Assembly (NCBI RefSeq): GCF_000160115.1
Contig: NZ_GG665867.1
Location: 610,053-674,052 of the forward strand
Direction of reading: 5' to 3'
DNA length: 64,000 bases
Origin: Shuttleworthella satelles DSM 14600
GTDB lineage: Bacteria; Bacillota; Clostridia; Lachnospirales; Lachnospiraceae
Below the pieces are notes generated by a model, which worked only from the letters and a program-made list of their open reading frames with translations, was not told where the DNA came from and searched no databases. Each line of letters begins with the position of its first letter. Position 1 is the first letter of the stretch. The position numbers and the translations under genes are program-made. Of the stretch, positions 53,141 through 61,433 are shown one piece after another.

Positions 53141-55486
53141 ATGCAAGAAAACAGGCGAGAGGGTCTGACCAGTGCCCAGGTGGCGGAAAGAGTCCGCCAG
53201 GGCAAAGTCAATATCCTTACAAGAGAAGCATCCAAGTCTGCCAAAGAGATCGTCAAAGATAATATTTTCACCTATTTCAACCTGATCTTTTTGATTCTGG
53301 CTGTTTTGGTTGTGATCGGCGGCTCTCTTCGCAGCCTGACCTTTCTGCCGGTTATCATCGCCAACACGGTGATCGGTATCGTCCAGCAGCTGCACGCGAA
53401 GAGGATTCTGGATCGGCTGGCTGTTCTGGCGGAGTCAAATTACGAGGTCATCCGTGATGGACAGAGGAGAAAAATTCCTATGTCCGAGCTTGTGTCAGAC
53501 GATCTGATCGTTTTAGAGGCCGGGATGCAGATCCCGGCGGACGCCGTTTTGCTGGATGGCAGGCTCATGGCCAACGAGTCTCTTCTGACAGGAGAATCGG
53601 ATGAGATTGAGAAACTGTCCGGCAGTGAGCTCAAATCGGGTTCCTTCGTTGTCTCCGGCCAATGTCTGGCCCGTCTGACTCAGGTGGGAGACGAGTCCTA
53701 TATCTCCCGGCTGACGGCGGAGGCCAAGGAGATCAAAGAGAAACAATCCGAGATGGTCAACAGTATCGAGTGGGTCGTCAAGATCGCCGGAATTGCCATT
53801 ATCCCGATCGGGATCACGCTCTTTCTGGAGTCATTTATCCTGAATGAAAAGGGCTTTTCGGAATCGATTACATCCATGGTCGCCGCGGTGATCGGTATGA
53901 TCCCGGAGGGGCTCTATCTTCTGGTGACGATTGCCCTGGCCATGTCTGCAGCCCGCCTCGCGGGGAAAAAGGTCCTCCTTCACGACATGCACTCTACGGA
54001 GACTTTGGCCAGAGTCGATGTCCTCTGTGTGGATAAAACGGGTACGATTACAGACAATGAGATGCATGTCATCGACGCTTTCGGCCCTCAGGGGAAGCAG
54101 CTTACCGCAGAGGCGGAGCAGAGTCTGTCCGCCTATATCGCGACCAGTACAGACAACAATATCACGATGCAGGCCCTGCGGACTTATTACGAGCACGCTG
54201 TGCCTATGCCCGAGGCCAGAGTCACCCCCTTTTCCTCCAAGAATAAGTTCTCCTGCATCGACACTCCGCAGGCTGCCTTCCGCTTTGGGGCTCCGGAGTT
54301 TCTTCTGTCAGAGCAGGCCATGGAGGAGAACCGAAAGACCTTAGAAGAGAGAACCAAACAGGGGCAGCGTGTGCTTGCTCTGGTACGGGCACAGCAGGGG
54401 AGCGATTCCTTTCAGCCGCTGGCATTTGTCGCGCTGGAAAACGGCCTTCGCCCCAATGTAGAGGACACCTTCGCCTATTTCAGGGAGCAGGAGGTCCAGG
54501 TGCGGGTGATCTCAGGGGACAATCCGCAGACGGTCTCTTCCATTGCACAGGGAGTTGGAATCCCAGACGCGGACCGCTATGTCGATGCCAGCCGACTGAA
54601 CAGCGCGGAGGACATCCGGGATGCTGTCGAGAAATACCGCGTATTCGGCCGGGTTAAGCCCGAGCAGAAGAAGGCAATCATCATGGCCATCAAGGAGACC
54701 GGCAAGAAGGTCGCCATGACTGGAGACGGGGTCAATGACATTCTGGCCATGAAGGAGGCGGACTGCTCTATCGCCATGGGATCGGGCTCTGACGCTGCCC
54801 GCCAGGCCGCCCAGGTGGTCCTTTTGGATGATGATTTCTCACACATGCGGGAGATTATTTCAGAGGGAAGGCGGGATATTAACAATATCACCCGATCCGC
54901 GACCCTCTTTTTGTACAAGAATATGTTCTCGGCCATGCTGGCTCTCTGTTCCATTATCCTGGTGTTTGCCTATCCCCTGGAACCGGCGCAGATCTCCTTG
55001 GTCTCCGCCTTTAATATAGGTCTTCCGGCCTTCCTTCTGGCCTTCGAGCCCAACACCAAAAAGCAGCACGCGCATTTCTTCCGGTCGACCATGTTTCACG
55101 CCTTCCCGGCTTCACTGACTTCCTTTATCGCCATCGCGGGTCTGGTTGGCTTCGCCGACGTCTTCGGGATACGATCGCAGGATGTGGCCACCGCATCTAC
55201 CTACCTTCTGTCCATTGCGGGCTTTATGGTCCTCTATCGGATCATACATCCCCTGAATATTTACCGGGCCGTTGTCCTTGCGGTCTCTATCGCGGGCTTC
55301 ATTCTTGGAGGGTACTTTTTCAGCGGCCTCTTTAATCTGCAGAAACTCTCTTTTCCGGGATTGCTTCTGGCCGGCCTGTTCGCCATTGCCCAGGAGTCCG
55401 TGGTCCGCAACCTGTACGGCCTCTTTGACTGGGTCAGAGGGATTGTAAAGAAACAGAAGGAACAGCGCGCAAGCAAGCAAGTATAA
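53141..55486 (+). CDS. P-type cation-transporting ATPase (calcium/magnesium type, CtpE-like)
   Basis: A 781-residue P-type ATPase of the plasma membrane. It has a short cytosolic N-terminus, the actuator motif LTGESDEIEK (near 149), the membrane motif IPEGL typical of Ca2+-type pumps (near 257), the phosphorylation site DKTGTIT with Asp298, and the hinge MTGDGVNDILAMKEADCSIAMG (near 526-547, key TGDGVND). About ten helices, the last six after residue 590. PEGL rather than CPC argues against a heavy-metal pump; the layout is closest to CtpE-like pumps. Direction and ion are not proven. Confidence 0.88.
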   Translation: MQENRREGLTSAQVAERVRQGKVNILTREASKSAKEIVKDNIFTYFNLIFLILAVLVVIGGSLRSLTFLPVIIANTVIGIVQQLHAKRILDRLAVLAESNYEVIRDGQRRKIPMSELVSDDLIVLEAGMQIPADAVLLDGRLMANESLLTGESDEIEKLSGSELKSGSFVVSGQCLARLTQVGDESYISRLTAEAKEIKEKQSEMVNSIEWVVKIAGIAIIPIGITLFLESFILNEKGFSESITSMVAAVIGMIPEGLYLLVTIALAMSAARLAGKKVLLHDMHSTETLARVDVLCVDKTGTITDNEMHVIDAFGPQGKQLTAEAEQSLSAYIATSTDNNITMQALRTYYEHAVPMPEARVTPFSSKNKFSCIDTPQAAFRFGAPEFLLSEQAMEENRKTLEERTKQGQRVLALVRAQQGSDSFQPLAFVALENGLRPNVEDTFAYFREQEVQVRVISGDNPQTVSSIAQGVGIPDADRYVDASRLNSAEDIRDAVEKYRVFGRVKPEQKKAIIMAIKETGKKVAMTGDGVNDILAMKEADCSIAMGSGSDAARQAAQVVLLDDDFSHMREIISEGRRDINNITRSATLFLYKNMFSAMLALCSIILVFAYPLEPAQISLVSAFNIGLPAFLLAFEPNTKKQHAHFFRSTMFHAFPASLTSFIAIAGLVGFADVFGIRSQDVATASTYLLSIAGFMVLYRIIHPLNIYRAVVLAVSIAGFILGGYFFSGLFNLQKLSFPGLLLAGLFAIAQESVVRNLYGLFDWVRGIVKKQKEQRASKQV

Positions 55487-55496
55487 GGAGAAAAAG

Positions 55497-56066
55497 ATGA
55501 TTGACACACTGAAAAAACTGCACTTTCATGTGACCGCTCAGGCCTTGCTCTTTTTGATTTTGGGTCTGGTTATGGTCTTCTCCCCCGACAGCGTGACCGC
55601 CTTTTTAGTCCGGCTTGTCGCGGTCGTGATTCTTCTGATGGGGGCCTTCGTTCTGCTGGGAGGACTTACAACCGGATCGGCTTTCAGCAGCCTGTCGGGG
55701 GGACTTTTGGCCATGATCGGGCTCTGGGCCTTTTCCAGACCGAACACGGTTGCGGCCTTCCTGCCCGCGATCTTCGGGGTCGTCATGCTCTATCACGGTG
55801 TGCAGGATATTGGTCTCGCGCTGGAGTCCAAGGGCTACCGGGCTTCTTCCTGGGGAGGGATGATTGTGATCGGAATCATTTCCGTGATTTTGGGTCTGGT
55901 CTGTATCTTCGGCGCTTTCGGAGTCCTGAAGCTGGTGACCAGGGTCATTGGAATTATGATCATTGCCGATGCCATCGGTGATATGATTCTGGTGAGGCGT
56001 ACCAATCAGGCATCCAGGGATATTGTGGATGGAGAGGTCGTTTCCGAGGAGGATATCGGGGAATGA
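55497..56066 (+). CDS. DUF308/HdeD-like membrane protein
   Basis: A 189-residue protein with six hydrophobic helices arranged in pairs and the repeated G-(L/I)-(L/V)-(L/M)-(V/I)-F-x-P pattern (LILGLVMVFSPDSVTAFLV) typical of DUF308/HdeD proteins, whose function is unclear (HdeD is linked to acid resistance). Ends with an acidic tail. It follows the ATPase by 10 nt and overlaps the next gene by 4 nt (ATGA), so it is part of one operon. Confidence 0.8.
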   Translation: MIDTLKKLHFHVTAQALLFLILGLVMVFSPDSVTAFLVRLVAVVILLMGAFVLLGGLTTGSAFSSLSGGLLAMIGLWAFSRPNTVAAFLPAIFGVVMLYHGVQDIGLALESKGYRASSWGGMIVIGIISVILGLVCIFGAFGVLKLVTRVIGIMIIADAIGDMILVRRTNQASRDIVDGEVVSEEDIGE

Positions 56067-56302
56067 GACAGATGGAGTTCAAGATGGAACGGGCAGAACT
56101 CCTGGATACGGTCAAGGAGGGAGAGCGGCTCTCGGTCAAGGAGAGCGCCCTGCCCAACTCCTATTACTATACCTTAGAGCATGCCTATGGCATGTCAGCG
56201 AACTATGGTGTTCTGGAGCGGCTGAAATCGACAGAGGGAGTGGTCAGGGACGTTAAGGAGACGGCCAAAGGCTACTTCGTCACAATGGAATTCGAGGAGT
56301 AA
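56063..56302 (+). CDS. small hypothetical protein in the ATPase-TetR operon
   Basis: A 79-residue soluble protein, highly charged (MEFKMERAELLDTVKEGERL; KSTEGVVRDVKETAKGYFV). No family recognised. It overlaps DUF308 by ATGA and is followed 1 nt later by the TetR gene, so context strongly supports expression. The pattern hydrophobic-E-x-V-K-E-T-A-x-G-Y-F-V-x-M-E-F at the end suggests a small beta-rich domain. Confidence 0.65.
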   Translation: MRQMEFKMERAELLDTVKEGERLSVKESALPNSYYYTLEHAYGMSANYGVLERLKSTEGVVRDVKETAKGYFVTMEFEE

Positions 56303-56303
56303 T

Positions 56304-56876
56304 ATGAGCGTCGAGAGCAGCAACGCAATTGATCTGCTTCTGGCGGAGAGCCTGAAAGCACTGGCGGCCCGCCGCCCGATTGAGAAGATCACGATTCGCG
56401 AGATCACAGAGAAGGCGGGGGTGATTCGCCCCACCTTCTACAATCACTTTCAGGATAAATATGAATTGCTGGAATGGATTGTCCGCAGAGACCTGATGGA
56501 TCCGGTCACGGAAATGCTGGAAGGCGGACAGATCAAGGAAGCGGTGATTCGGGTTCTTGGCAAGATACAGGAGGAGAGAGAATTCTATTTGAATGCCTCG
56601 CGGCTGGAGGGACAGAATTCCTTTGGGGAGATTTTGAGCTCCTGTATCGCGGAGCGCATCCTGGCAGGAGCCAAGGTGGAAAATATTCATGCTCATCTGG
56701 CATATGACTGGCTGACGCCGGAGCTGATCGCGGACTATTACAGTCAGTCGATGACCTATCTGGTCCTGCGCTGGATCAAAAACGGCATGCGCCTGCCAAC
56801 GGAGGAGTTCGCTGCGGCAGTCCTTCACATCTGGGAACACTCCGCTGTAGACGTCTTCCGAGACATGCGAACATAG
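56304..56876 (+). CDS. TetR/AcrR-family transcriptional regulator
   Basis: A 190-residue TetR-family protein. The HTH is KITIREITEKAGVIRPTFYNHFQDKYELLEWIV (key part TIREITEKAGVIRPTFYNHF, residues 29-48); the remainder is an all-helical ligand domain. It resembles the DhaS/TetR_C_8 subgroup. It is the last gene of a tight chain (ATPase, DUF308, small protein, regulator) and may control that operon. Its stop lies 19 nt before the 117-bp repeat array. Confidence 0.85.
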   Translation: MSVESSNAIDLLLAESLKALAARRPIEKITIREITEKAGVIRPTFYNHFQDKYELLEWIVRRDLMDPVTEMLEGGQIKEAVIRVLGKIQEEREFYLNASRLEGQNSFGEILSSCIAERILAGAKVENIHAHLAYDWLTPELIADYYSQSMTYLVLRWIKNGMRLPTEEFAAAVLHIWEHSAVDVFRDMRT

Positions 56877-56895
56877 CGGAGAATCCGCCGGGACG

Positions 56896-57384
56896 AGCGA
56901 AACATCGAAGGCGTGCTTGCACGCGTGAGAGATGTTTCGTGAGGACTGAGAGGTTTGCGGAGCAAACCGACCGAGGGAACGAAGTTCCCGAGGTGCGGAT
57001 TCGGAGCGTACAAGCGAAACATCGAAGGCGTGCTTGCACGCGTGGGAGATGTTTCGTGAGGACTGAAAGGTTTGCGGAGCAAACCGACCGAGGGAACGAA
57101 GTTCCCGAGGTGCGGATTCGGAGCGTACAAGCGGGGCATCGAAGGCGTGCTTGCACGCGTGAGAGATGTTTCGTGAGGACTGAGAGGTTTGCGGAGCAAA
57201 CCGACCGAGGGAACGAAGTTCCCGAGGTGCGGATTCGGAGCGTACAAGCGAAACATCGAAGGCGTGCTTGCACGCGTGAGAGATGTTTCGTGAGGACTGA
57301 GAGGTTTGCGGAGCAAACCGACCGAGGGAACGAAGTTCCCGAGGTGCGGATTCGGAGCGTACAAGCGAAACATCGAAGGCGTGC
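56896..57384. repeat. 117-bp tandem hairpin-containing repeat, four copies plus a partial
   Basis: The period is exactly 117 bp (reference points at 56900, 57017, 57134, 57251 and 57368), with very few differences between copies. Each unit contains three perfect inverted repeats: GCGTGC-TT-GCACGC (56911-56924) nested within AAACATC...GATGTTT (56900-56937), GGTTTGC-GGA-GCAAACC (56952-56968) and GGGAAC-GAA-GTTCCC (56975-56989). Because 117 is divisible by 3, several spurious frames stay open on both strands. The fifth partial copy ends at 57384, 40 nt before the next gene. Confidence 0.95.
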
Positions 57385-57424
57385 AAATAAAACATCGCTG
57401 TTATGAAATAGAGGAAAGCAGATC

Positions 57425-58015
57425 ATGAGTTTACTGGAAATTGTACTGATTGTGGCCGGCATCAGTCTGGACATCTTTGCCGCCCTGGAGATAGAGGGCG
57501 CCATGCTGGCCAAGATCAACCGCAAAACCTTATTCTATGTCACCGGCCTGGTAGTTCTGATGCAGCAGATCTTTTTCTTCTTCGGTTACCTGGTCAGCAA
57601 CACCATTGTGCATACGCAGACCTGGCATCTGAAGTCGGACCGGTGGGGAGCCTGGACGGCGGTCATTATCTTTGCCTTTTTGGGATTGCGTCTCCTGATC
57701 AAAGCGGTGCGAAGGGAACTGGTGCATGAGTCCCGGAGGGAAATTCGGGTCCAGCAGTATGCCAAGATTATCGCGGTGGCGAGTATTTATACAATACTGG
57801 CAGGTCTCGCCTGCGGATTTCTAGGGATACATACACTCACTGTATTCGTTGTAATTCTAATCTCGTCTGTTTTGGCGGCGGTTCTGGGAATCTTCGTCGG
57901 CTATCGCTTCGGCTACGAGGGGAAGACCCTGGTCTACGCAGCGGGAGGAATCCTTCTTTGGATCGCCGGGCTGGAAATCCTGCTCAGAAGTATTTTACAT
58001 CTGATTCATTTTTAA
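57425..58015 (+). CDS. six-helix membrane protein, MntP/YtaF-like
   Basis: A 196-residue integral membrane protein with about six helices in two halves. The first helix has SLDIFAALEIEG, reminiscent of the A-M-D-A-F-A-V-S signature of MntP-type manganese efflux pumps; the second half (GLACGFLGIHTLTVFVVILI...GYRFGYEGKTLVYAAGGILLWIAGLEIL) fits the family's second repeat. Key acidic residues of true MntP are only partly matched, so function is uncertain. ATG 57425 is behind AGGAAAGCAG. It directly follows the repeat array. Confidence 0.55.
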   Translation: MSLLEIVLIVAGISLDIFAALEIEGAMLAKINRKTLFYVTGLVVLMQQIFFFFGYLVSNTIVHTQTWHLKSDRWGAWTAVIIFAFLGLRLLIKAVRRELVHESRREIRVQQYAKIIAVASIYTILAGLACGFLGIHTLTVFVVILISSVLAAVLGIFVGYRFGYEGKTLVYAAGGILLWIAGLEILLRSILHLIHF

Positions 58016-58028
58016 AGGAGGACTTGTC

Positions 58029-58133
58029 ATGAATCATCGTTCCAGGAAACAGAGAATCATCTCCGGAGTGATCATCCTGCTTTTGATCGTCACAATGGTT
58101 GTCACCCTGGTCGTTCCCTTTCTTTTGAGCTGA
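58029..58133 (+). CDS. 34-residue single-helix membrane protein, Prli42-like
   Basis: A very short gene behind a strong AAAGGAGG (58014-58021). The product is a basic N-terminus MNHRSRKQR followed by one membrane helix (IISGVIILLLIVTMVVTLVV). The layout matches the Prli42/DUF4044 type of stressosome-associated micro-proteins. Identification is by size and pattern only. Confidence 0.6.
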   Translation: MNHRSRKQRIISGVIILLLIVTMVVTLVVPFLLS

Positions 58134-58180
58134 CGACAACTTTCGCAGGACAGCTTTTTGTCGAGTCGACAGGCTGTCTA

Positions 58181-58209
58181 TGGACTGCGATCCGCCGAAC
58201 TGCTAGAAT
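58181..58209 (+). promoter_or_regulatory. promoter for the HypE-like/Lrp/aminotransferase chain
   Basis: TGGACT (58181-58186), a 17-bp spacer ending TGC, then TAGAAT (58204-58209); extended -10. Confidence 0.55.
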
Positions 58210-58265
58210 CAAGCGGATAGCAGGTTCTTGATCTGCGAAAAGAGTCGCAAAGGAAAGCAATTGCC

Positions 58266-59273
58266 ATGAAAGTCGGGAAAATACCAGAGAGCATCTTAGA
58301 GCGCTCGGTCATCAGACAGATTCACAATAAGAGACCGGAGGTCCTCATGGGAAGCGGTGTGGGAGAGGACTGCGCGGCGATACAGCTGGCAGCAGATGAG
58401 GTCTTTGTCCTCTCCACAGATCCCATTACGGGGACGGCCAGGGATATCGGTCACCTGGCCATCCGCGTCACGAACAATGACCTGGCATCCGCCGGGGCGG
58501 AACCCGTTGGGGTTCTTCTGACCATTCTACTGCCTGAGCACACGACAGAGCCTGAACTGAAAGAGATCATTCTCCAGGCGGAGTCCGCCTGCCGGGAGGA
58601 TGGCATACAGATTGTGGGAGGCCATACGGAGGTGACCGCACAGGTGAAGCAGCCGATTGTCTCTGTGACCGGTCTTGGCAAGGTTAAAAAGGGACATCTG
58701 GTCAGCACCGGAGGGGCAGAGCCTGGCATGGATTTTGTGATGACCAAGGCAATTGCCCTGGAGGGAACGTCCATTCTGGCCAAGGACCTGGAGGAGGACT
58801 TAAAGGGGCATTTCCCGGACTGTCTGGTTGAGAGGGCCGCAGCCTTCGATCAGGAACTGTCTGTACTCCCGGAATCGCGCGTCGCGGTAGCATTTGGAGT
58901 GGCGGCCATGCACGATGTCACCGAGGGGGGGATCTATGGGGCGATCTGGGAAATGTGTCAGGCTTCCGGCGTCGGCTGTCGGATCGATCTCAAGAAGATT
59001 GCCATTCGGCAGGAGAGTGTAGAGATCTGTGAATACCTGGGACTCAATCCATACAAATTGATCTCCTCGGGCTGTATGCTTATGGCGGCGGCGGACGGCA
59101 ACGGGCTGGTCATGGCTCTGGCCAGGGCCGGGATAGAGGCTTGCGTTATCGGCAAGGCAACAGATTCCAATGACAGGATTCTGTTCCATGGAGAGGAAGA
59201 ACGTTTTTTAGAGATGCCGCAGACCGATGAGCTCTATCGGCTGGACAGGAAACAGGAGGTGTCAGATGGGTAA
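58266..59273 (+). CDS. AIR synthase-related protein, HypE-like
   Basis: A 335-residue member of the PurM/HypE/SelD ATP-binding superfamily. Visible are GVGEDCAAI, the NDLASAGAEPVGVLLTILLP motif (near 74-93), IVGGHTEVT (near 117) and HDVTEGGIYGAIWEM (near 216). True HypE has a C-terminal Cys-containing tail for hydrogenase cyanide ligand synthesis; this protein ends RLDRKQEVSDG without it and no hydrogenase maturation genes are nearby, so it is probably one of the uncharacterised stand-alone paralogues. Overlaps the Lrp gene by 8 nt. Confidence 0.75.
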   Translation: MKVGKIPESILERSVIRQIHNKRPEVLMGSGVGEDCAAIQLAADEVFVLSTDPITGTARDIGHLAIRVTNNDLASAGAEPVGVLLTILLPEHTTEPELKEIILQAESACREDGIQIVGGHTEVTAQVKQPIVSVTGLGKVKKGHLVSTGGAEPGMDFVMTKAIALEGTSILAKDLEEDLKGHFPDCLVERAAAFDQELSVLPESRVAVAFGVAAMHDVTEGGIYGAIWEMCQASGVGCRIDLKKIAIRQESVEICEYLGLNPYKLISSGCMLMAAADGNGLVMALARAGIEACVIGKATDSNDRILFHGEEERFLEMPQTDELYRLDRKQEVSDG

Positions 59274-59757
59274 GCTGGAAGAGAAGATCTTAAGCTATAT
59301 GGAGCACAATGCGAGGATCAGCATCCATGATCTGGCGGCTATGATCGGCGCGGATGAGACCAGTGTCAGAAATGCCATCGAGCAATTGCAGGAGGATCAC
59401 GTCATCGCGGGCTATCTGACTTTGATCGATTGGGAGAGAGCGGGAAATGAGACGGTCTCAGCCATGATCGAGGTCTCCGTGACTCCCCAGCGGGGCATGG
59501 GATTTGATTCTGTGGCAGAGCGCATCTACCGCTATCCCGAGGTGAACTCCGTCTATCTTATGTCCGGCGGTTTTGATCTGATGGTCACGATTGAGGGAAA
59601 GACCCTGCGGGAGGTCTCTTCCTTTGTCTCTGATAAGCTGTCCACCCTGGATTCGGTGCTCTCGACCAAGACGAATTTTATCCTGAAGAAGTATAAGGAC
59701 CACGGGGCCATTCTGTCCGAGGAGTCCCATGACAGCAGAATGAAGGTGTCCCTATGA
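59266..59757 (+). CDS. Lrp/AsnC-family regulator
   Basis: A 163-residue Lrp/AsnC-type protein: an N-terminal winged helix (EEKILSYMEHNARISIHDLA, residues 4-23) and a C-terminal RAM/ACT-like ligand domain (about 70-150, with VYLMSGGFDLMVTIEGK). Such regulators sense amino acids. ATG 59266 is behind GGAGGTG; it overlaps the HypE-like stop and its own stop overlaps the aminotransferase start (ATGA). It probably regulates the aminotransferase it is coupled to. Confidence 0.85.
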   Translation: MGKLEEKILSYMEHNARISIHDLAAMIGADETSVRNAIEQLQEDHVIAGYLTLIDWERAGNETVSAMIEVSVTPQRGMGFDSVAERIYRYPEVNSVYLMSGGFDLMVTIEGKTLREVSSFVSDKLSTLDSVLSTKTNFILKKYKDHGAILSEESHDSRMKVSL

Positions 59758-60923
59758 GAGAAGCTCTTTCCAGAACCATTACGACGATTCAGCCATCCGG
59801 CATTCGCAAGTTCTTCGACATCGTCTCCGAAATGCGGGATGCCATCTCGCTGGGCGTGGGCGAACCGGATTTTGATACGCCCTGGAGGATTCGGGATGAG
59901 GCAATCTACTCTCTGGAACAGGGGCGTACCTTCTATACTTCAAATTCCGGTCTCCTGGAACTGAGAGAGGGAATCTGCGGCTATCTGAAGCGCCGCTATG
60001 GTATGGATTATGACGCCAGAAGTGAGATCATGGTGACGGTCGGAGGATCTGAGGCCATTGATCTGGCTCTGCGCGCCATGCTGGATCCCGGCGATGAGGT
60101 TCTGATTCCGACCCCCAGCTATGTCTCCTACAGCCCCTGTACCATTCTGGCAAATGGCAGACCTGTTGAGATCCCCCTCAAGGAGAAAAATCGCTTTCGT
60201 CTGACAGCGCGGGAGTTGGAGGACGCGATTACGGATAAGACCAAGGTCCTGATTATGCCTTTTCCCAACAACCCGACCGGGGGCATTATGGAGAGAGAGG
60301 ATCTGGAGGCAGTCTGCAAGGTAGTCATCGAACATGACCTCTTCGTCCTGAGCGATGAGATCTACTCGGAATTGACCTATGGTCTGGATCACGTCTCCAT
60401 TGCTTCCCTTCCGGGCATGAAAGAGCGCTGTATTTTAATCAACGGCTTTTCCAAGGCTTTTGCTATGACCGGCTGGAGGCTGGGATACGCCTGCGCGCCG
60501 GAGCATATCCTGTCCCAGATGTTAAAGATTCATCAGTTCGCTATTATGTGCGCCCCCACGACCTCTCAGTATGCCGCCGTCCAGGCCATTAACAACTGCG
60601 ACGAGGAGGTTGCCGGCATGCGGGAGCAGTATGATGCCCGCCGCAAGTATGTCCTGACCAGGTTTGAGGAGATGGGTTTAAAATGCTTTACACCTGAGGG
60701 GGCCTTCTACACCTTCCCCAATATATCGGAGTTCGGGATGACTTCTGAGGATTTCGCCACTCGCTTTTTGAATGAGAAGAAGGTGGCCGTGGTTCCCGGA
60801 TCCGCCTTTGGGGCCTCTGGGGAAGGATTTATCCGAATTTCCTACGCCTACTCCATCGATGACCTAAGGGAGGCTCTGGGCCGCCTGGAGGCCTTTGTCA
60901 AACAGCTGCGGGAGGACAGGTAA
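59754..60923 (+). CDS. class I/II pyridoxal-phosphate aminotransferase
   Basis: A 389-residue fold-type I aminotransferase (aspartate aminotransferase superfamily). Seen are SLGVGEPDFDTPW (near 32), the PLP-cradling FPNNPTGGIM (near 165), SDEIYSELTYG (near 200), the Schiff-base lysine in NGFSKAFAMTGWRLGY (near 226-241), and the substrate Arg in FIRISYA (near 363). The coupled Lrp-type regulator suggests amino-acid catabolism or transamination under amino-acid control; the substrate is not known. Confidence 0.9.
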   Translation: MREALSRTITTIQPSGIRKFFDIVSEMRDAISLGVGEPDFDTPWRIRDEAIYSLEQGRTFYTSNSGLLELREGICGYLKRRYGMDYDARSEIMVTVGGSEAIDLALRAMLDPGDEVLIPTPSYVSYSPCTILANGRPVEIPLKEKNRFRLTARELEDAITDKTKVLIMPFPNNPTGGIMEREDLEAVCKVVIEHDLFVLSDEIYSELTYGLDHVSIASLPGMKERCILINGFSKAFAMTGWRLGYACAPEHILSQMLKIHQFAIMCAPTTSQYAAVQAINNCDEEVAGMREQYDARRKYVLTRFEEMGLKCFTPEGAFYTFPNISEFGMTSEDFATRFLNEKKVAVVPGSAFGASGEGFIRISYAYSIDDLREALGRLEAFVKQLREDR

Positions 60924-61433
60924 ATGTCCTTGAACATTATCCTGCACGAGCCGGAGATTCCGGCCAATACCGGGAATATCGGCCGTACCTGCGTCGCCAT
61001 TGGAGCGACCCTGCATCTGATCGAGCCCCTGGGCTTTGTTATCAATGACAAGAATCTGGCCCGCGCCGGCATGGATTACTGGAAGCAGTTGGATGTGAGA
61101 ACCTATCTAGACTGGGAGGATTTCTGCGCAAAGAATCCGGATGCCAGGATCTGGATGGCCACGACCAAGGGCCGTCATGTCTACTCAGATGTCTCCTATG
61201 GCCCGGATGACTACATTATGTTTGGAAAGGAGTCGGCGGGAATTCCGGAAGAGATTCTCATCAGACAGCCGGAGCGCTGTATCCGTATTCCCATGCAGGG
61301 GGAGATCCGATCTCTGAACCTGTCTAATTCCGTCGCCATTGTGGCTTATGAGGCTCTGCGCCAGAACCACTTTGACAAGATGACTACCAAGGGGCAGCTG
61401 CACCGCCTGCACTGGGCCCCGGAGGATATGTAA
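60924..61433 (+). CDS. trmL: tRNA (cytidine(34)-2'-O)-methyltransferase TrmL
   Basis: A 169-residue SPOUT methyltransferase acting on the wobble base of certain tRNA-Leu. Motifs: LHEPEIPANTGNIGRTCVAIG (start LHEPEIPANTGNIGRTC, residues 7-23), FGKESAGIPEEIL (near 105) and IPMQGEIRSLNLSNSVAIV (near 126). The start codon immediately follows the aminotransferase stop codon; ecfA1 follows in the same way. Confidence 0.95.
   Translation: MSLNIILHEPEIPANTGNIGRTCVAIGATLHLIEPLGFVINDKNLARAGMDYWKQLDVRTYLDWEDFCAKNPDARIWMATTKGRHVYSDVSYGPDDYIMFGKESAGIPEEILIRQPERCIRIPMQGEIRSLNLSNSVAIVAYEALRQNHFDKMTTKGQLHRLHWAPEDM

Noticed and set aside
56280-57395. A long minus-strand frame of about 370 residues and other frames on both strands across the 117-bp array, with 39-residue protein repeats
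   Set aside because: Open only because 117 is a multiple of three; they have no convincing RBS, overlap the TetR gene antisense, and are Arg/Ser-rich in every frame.
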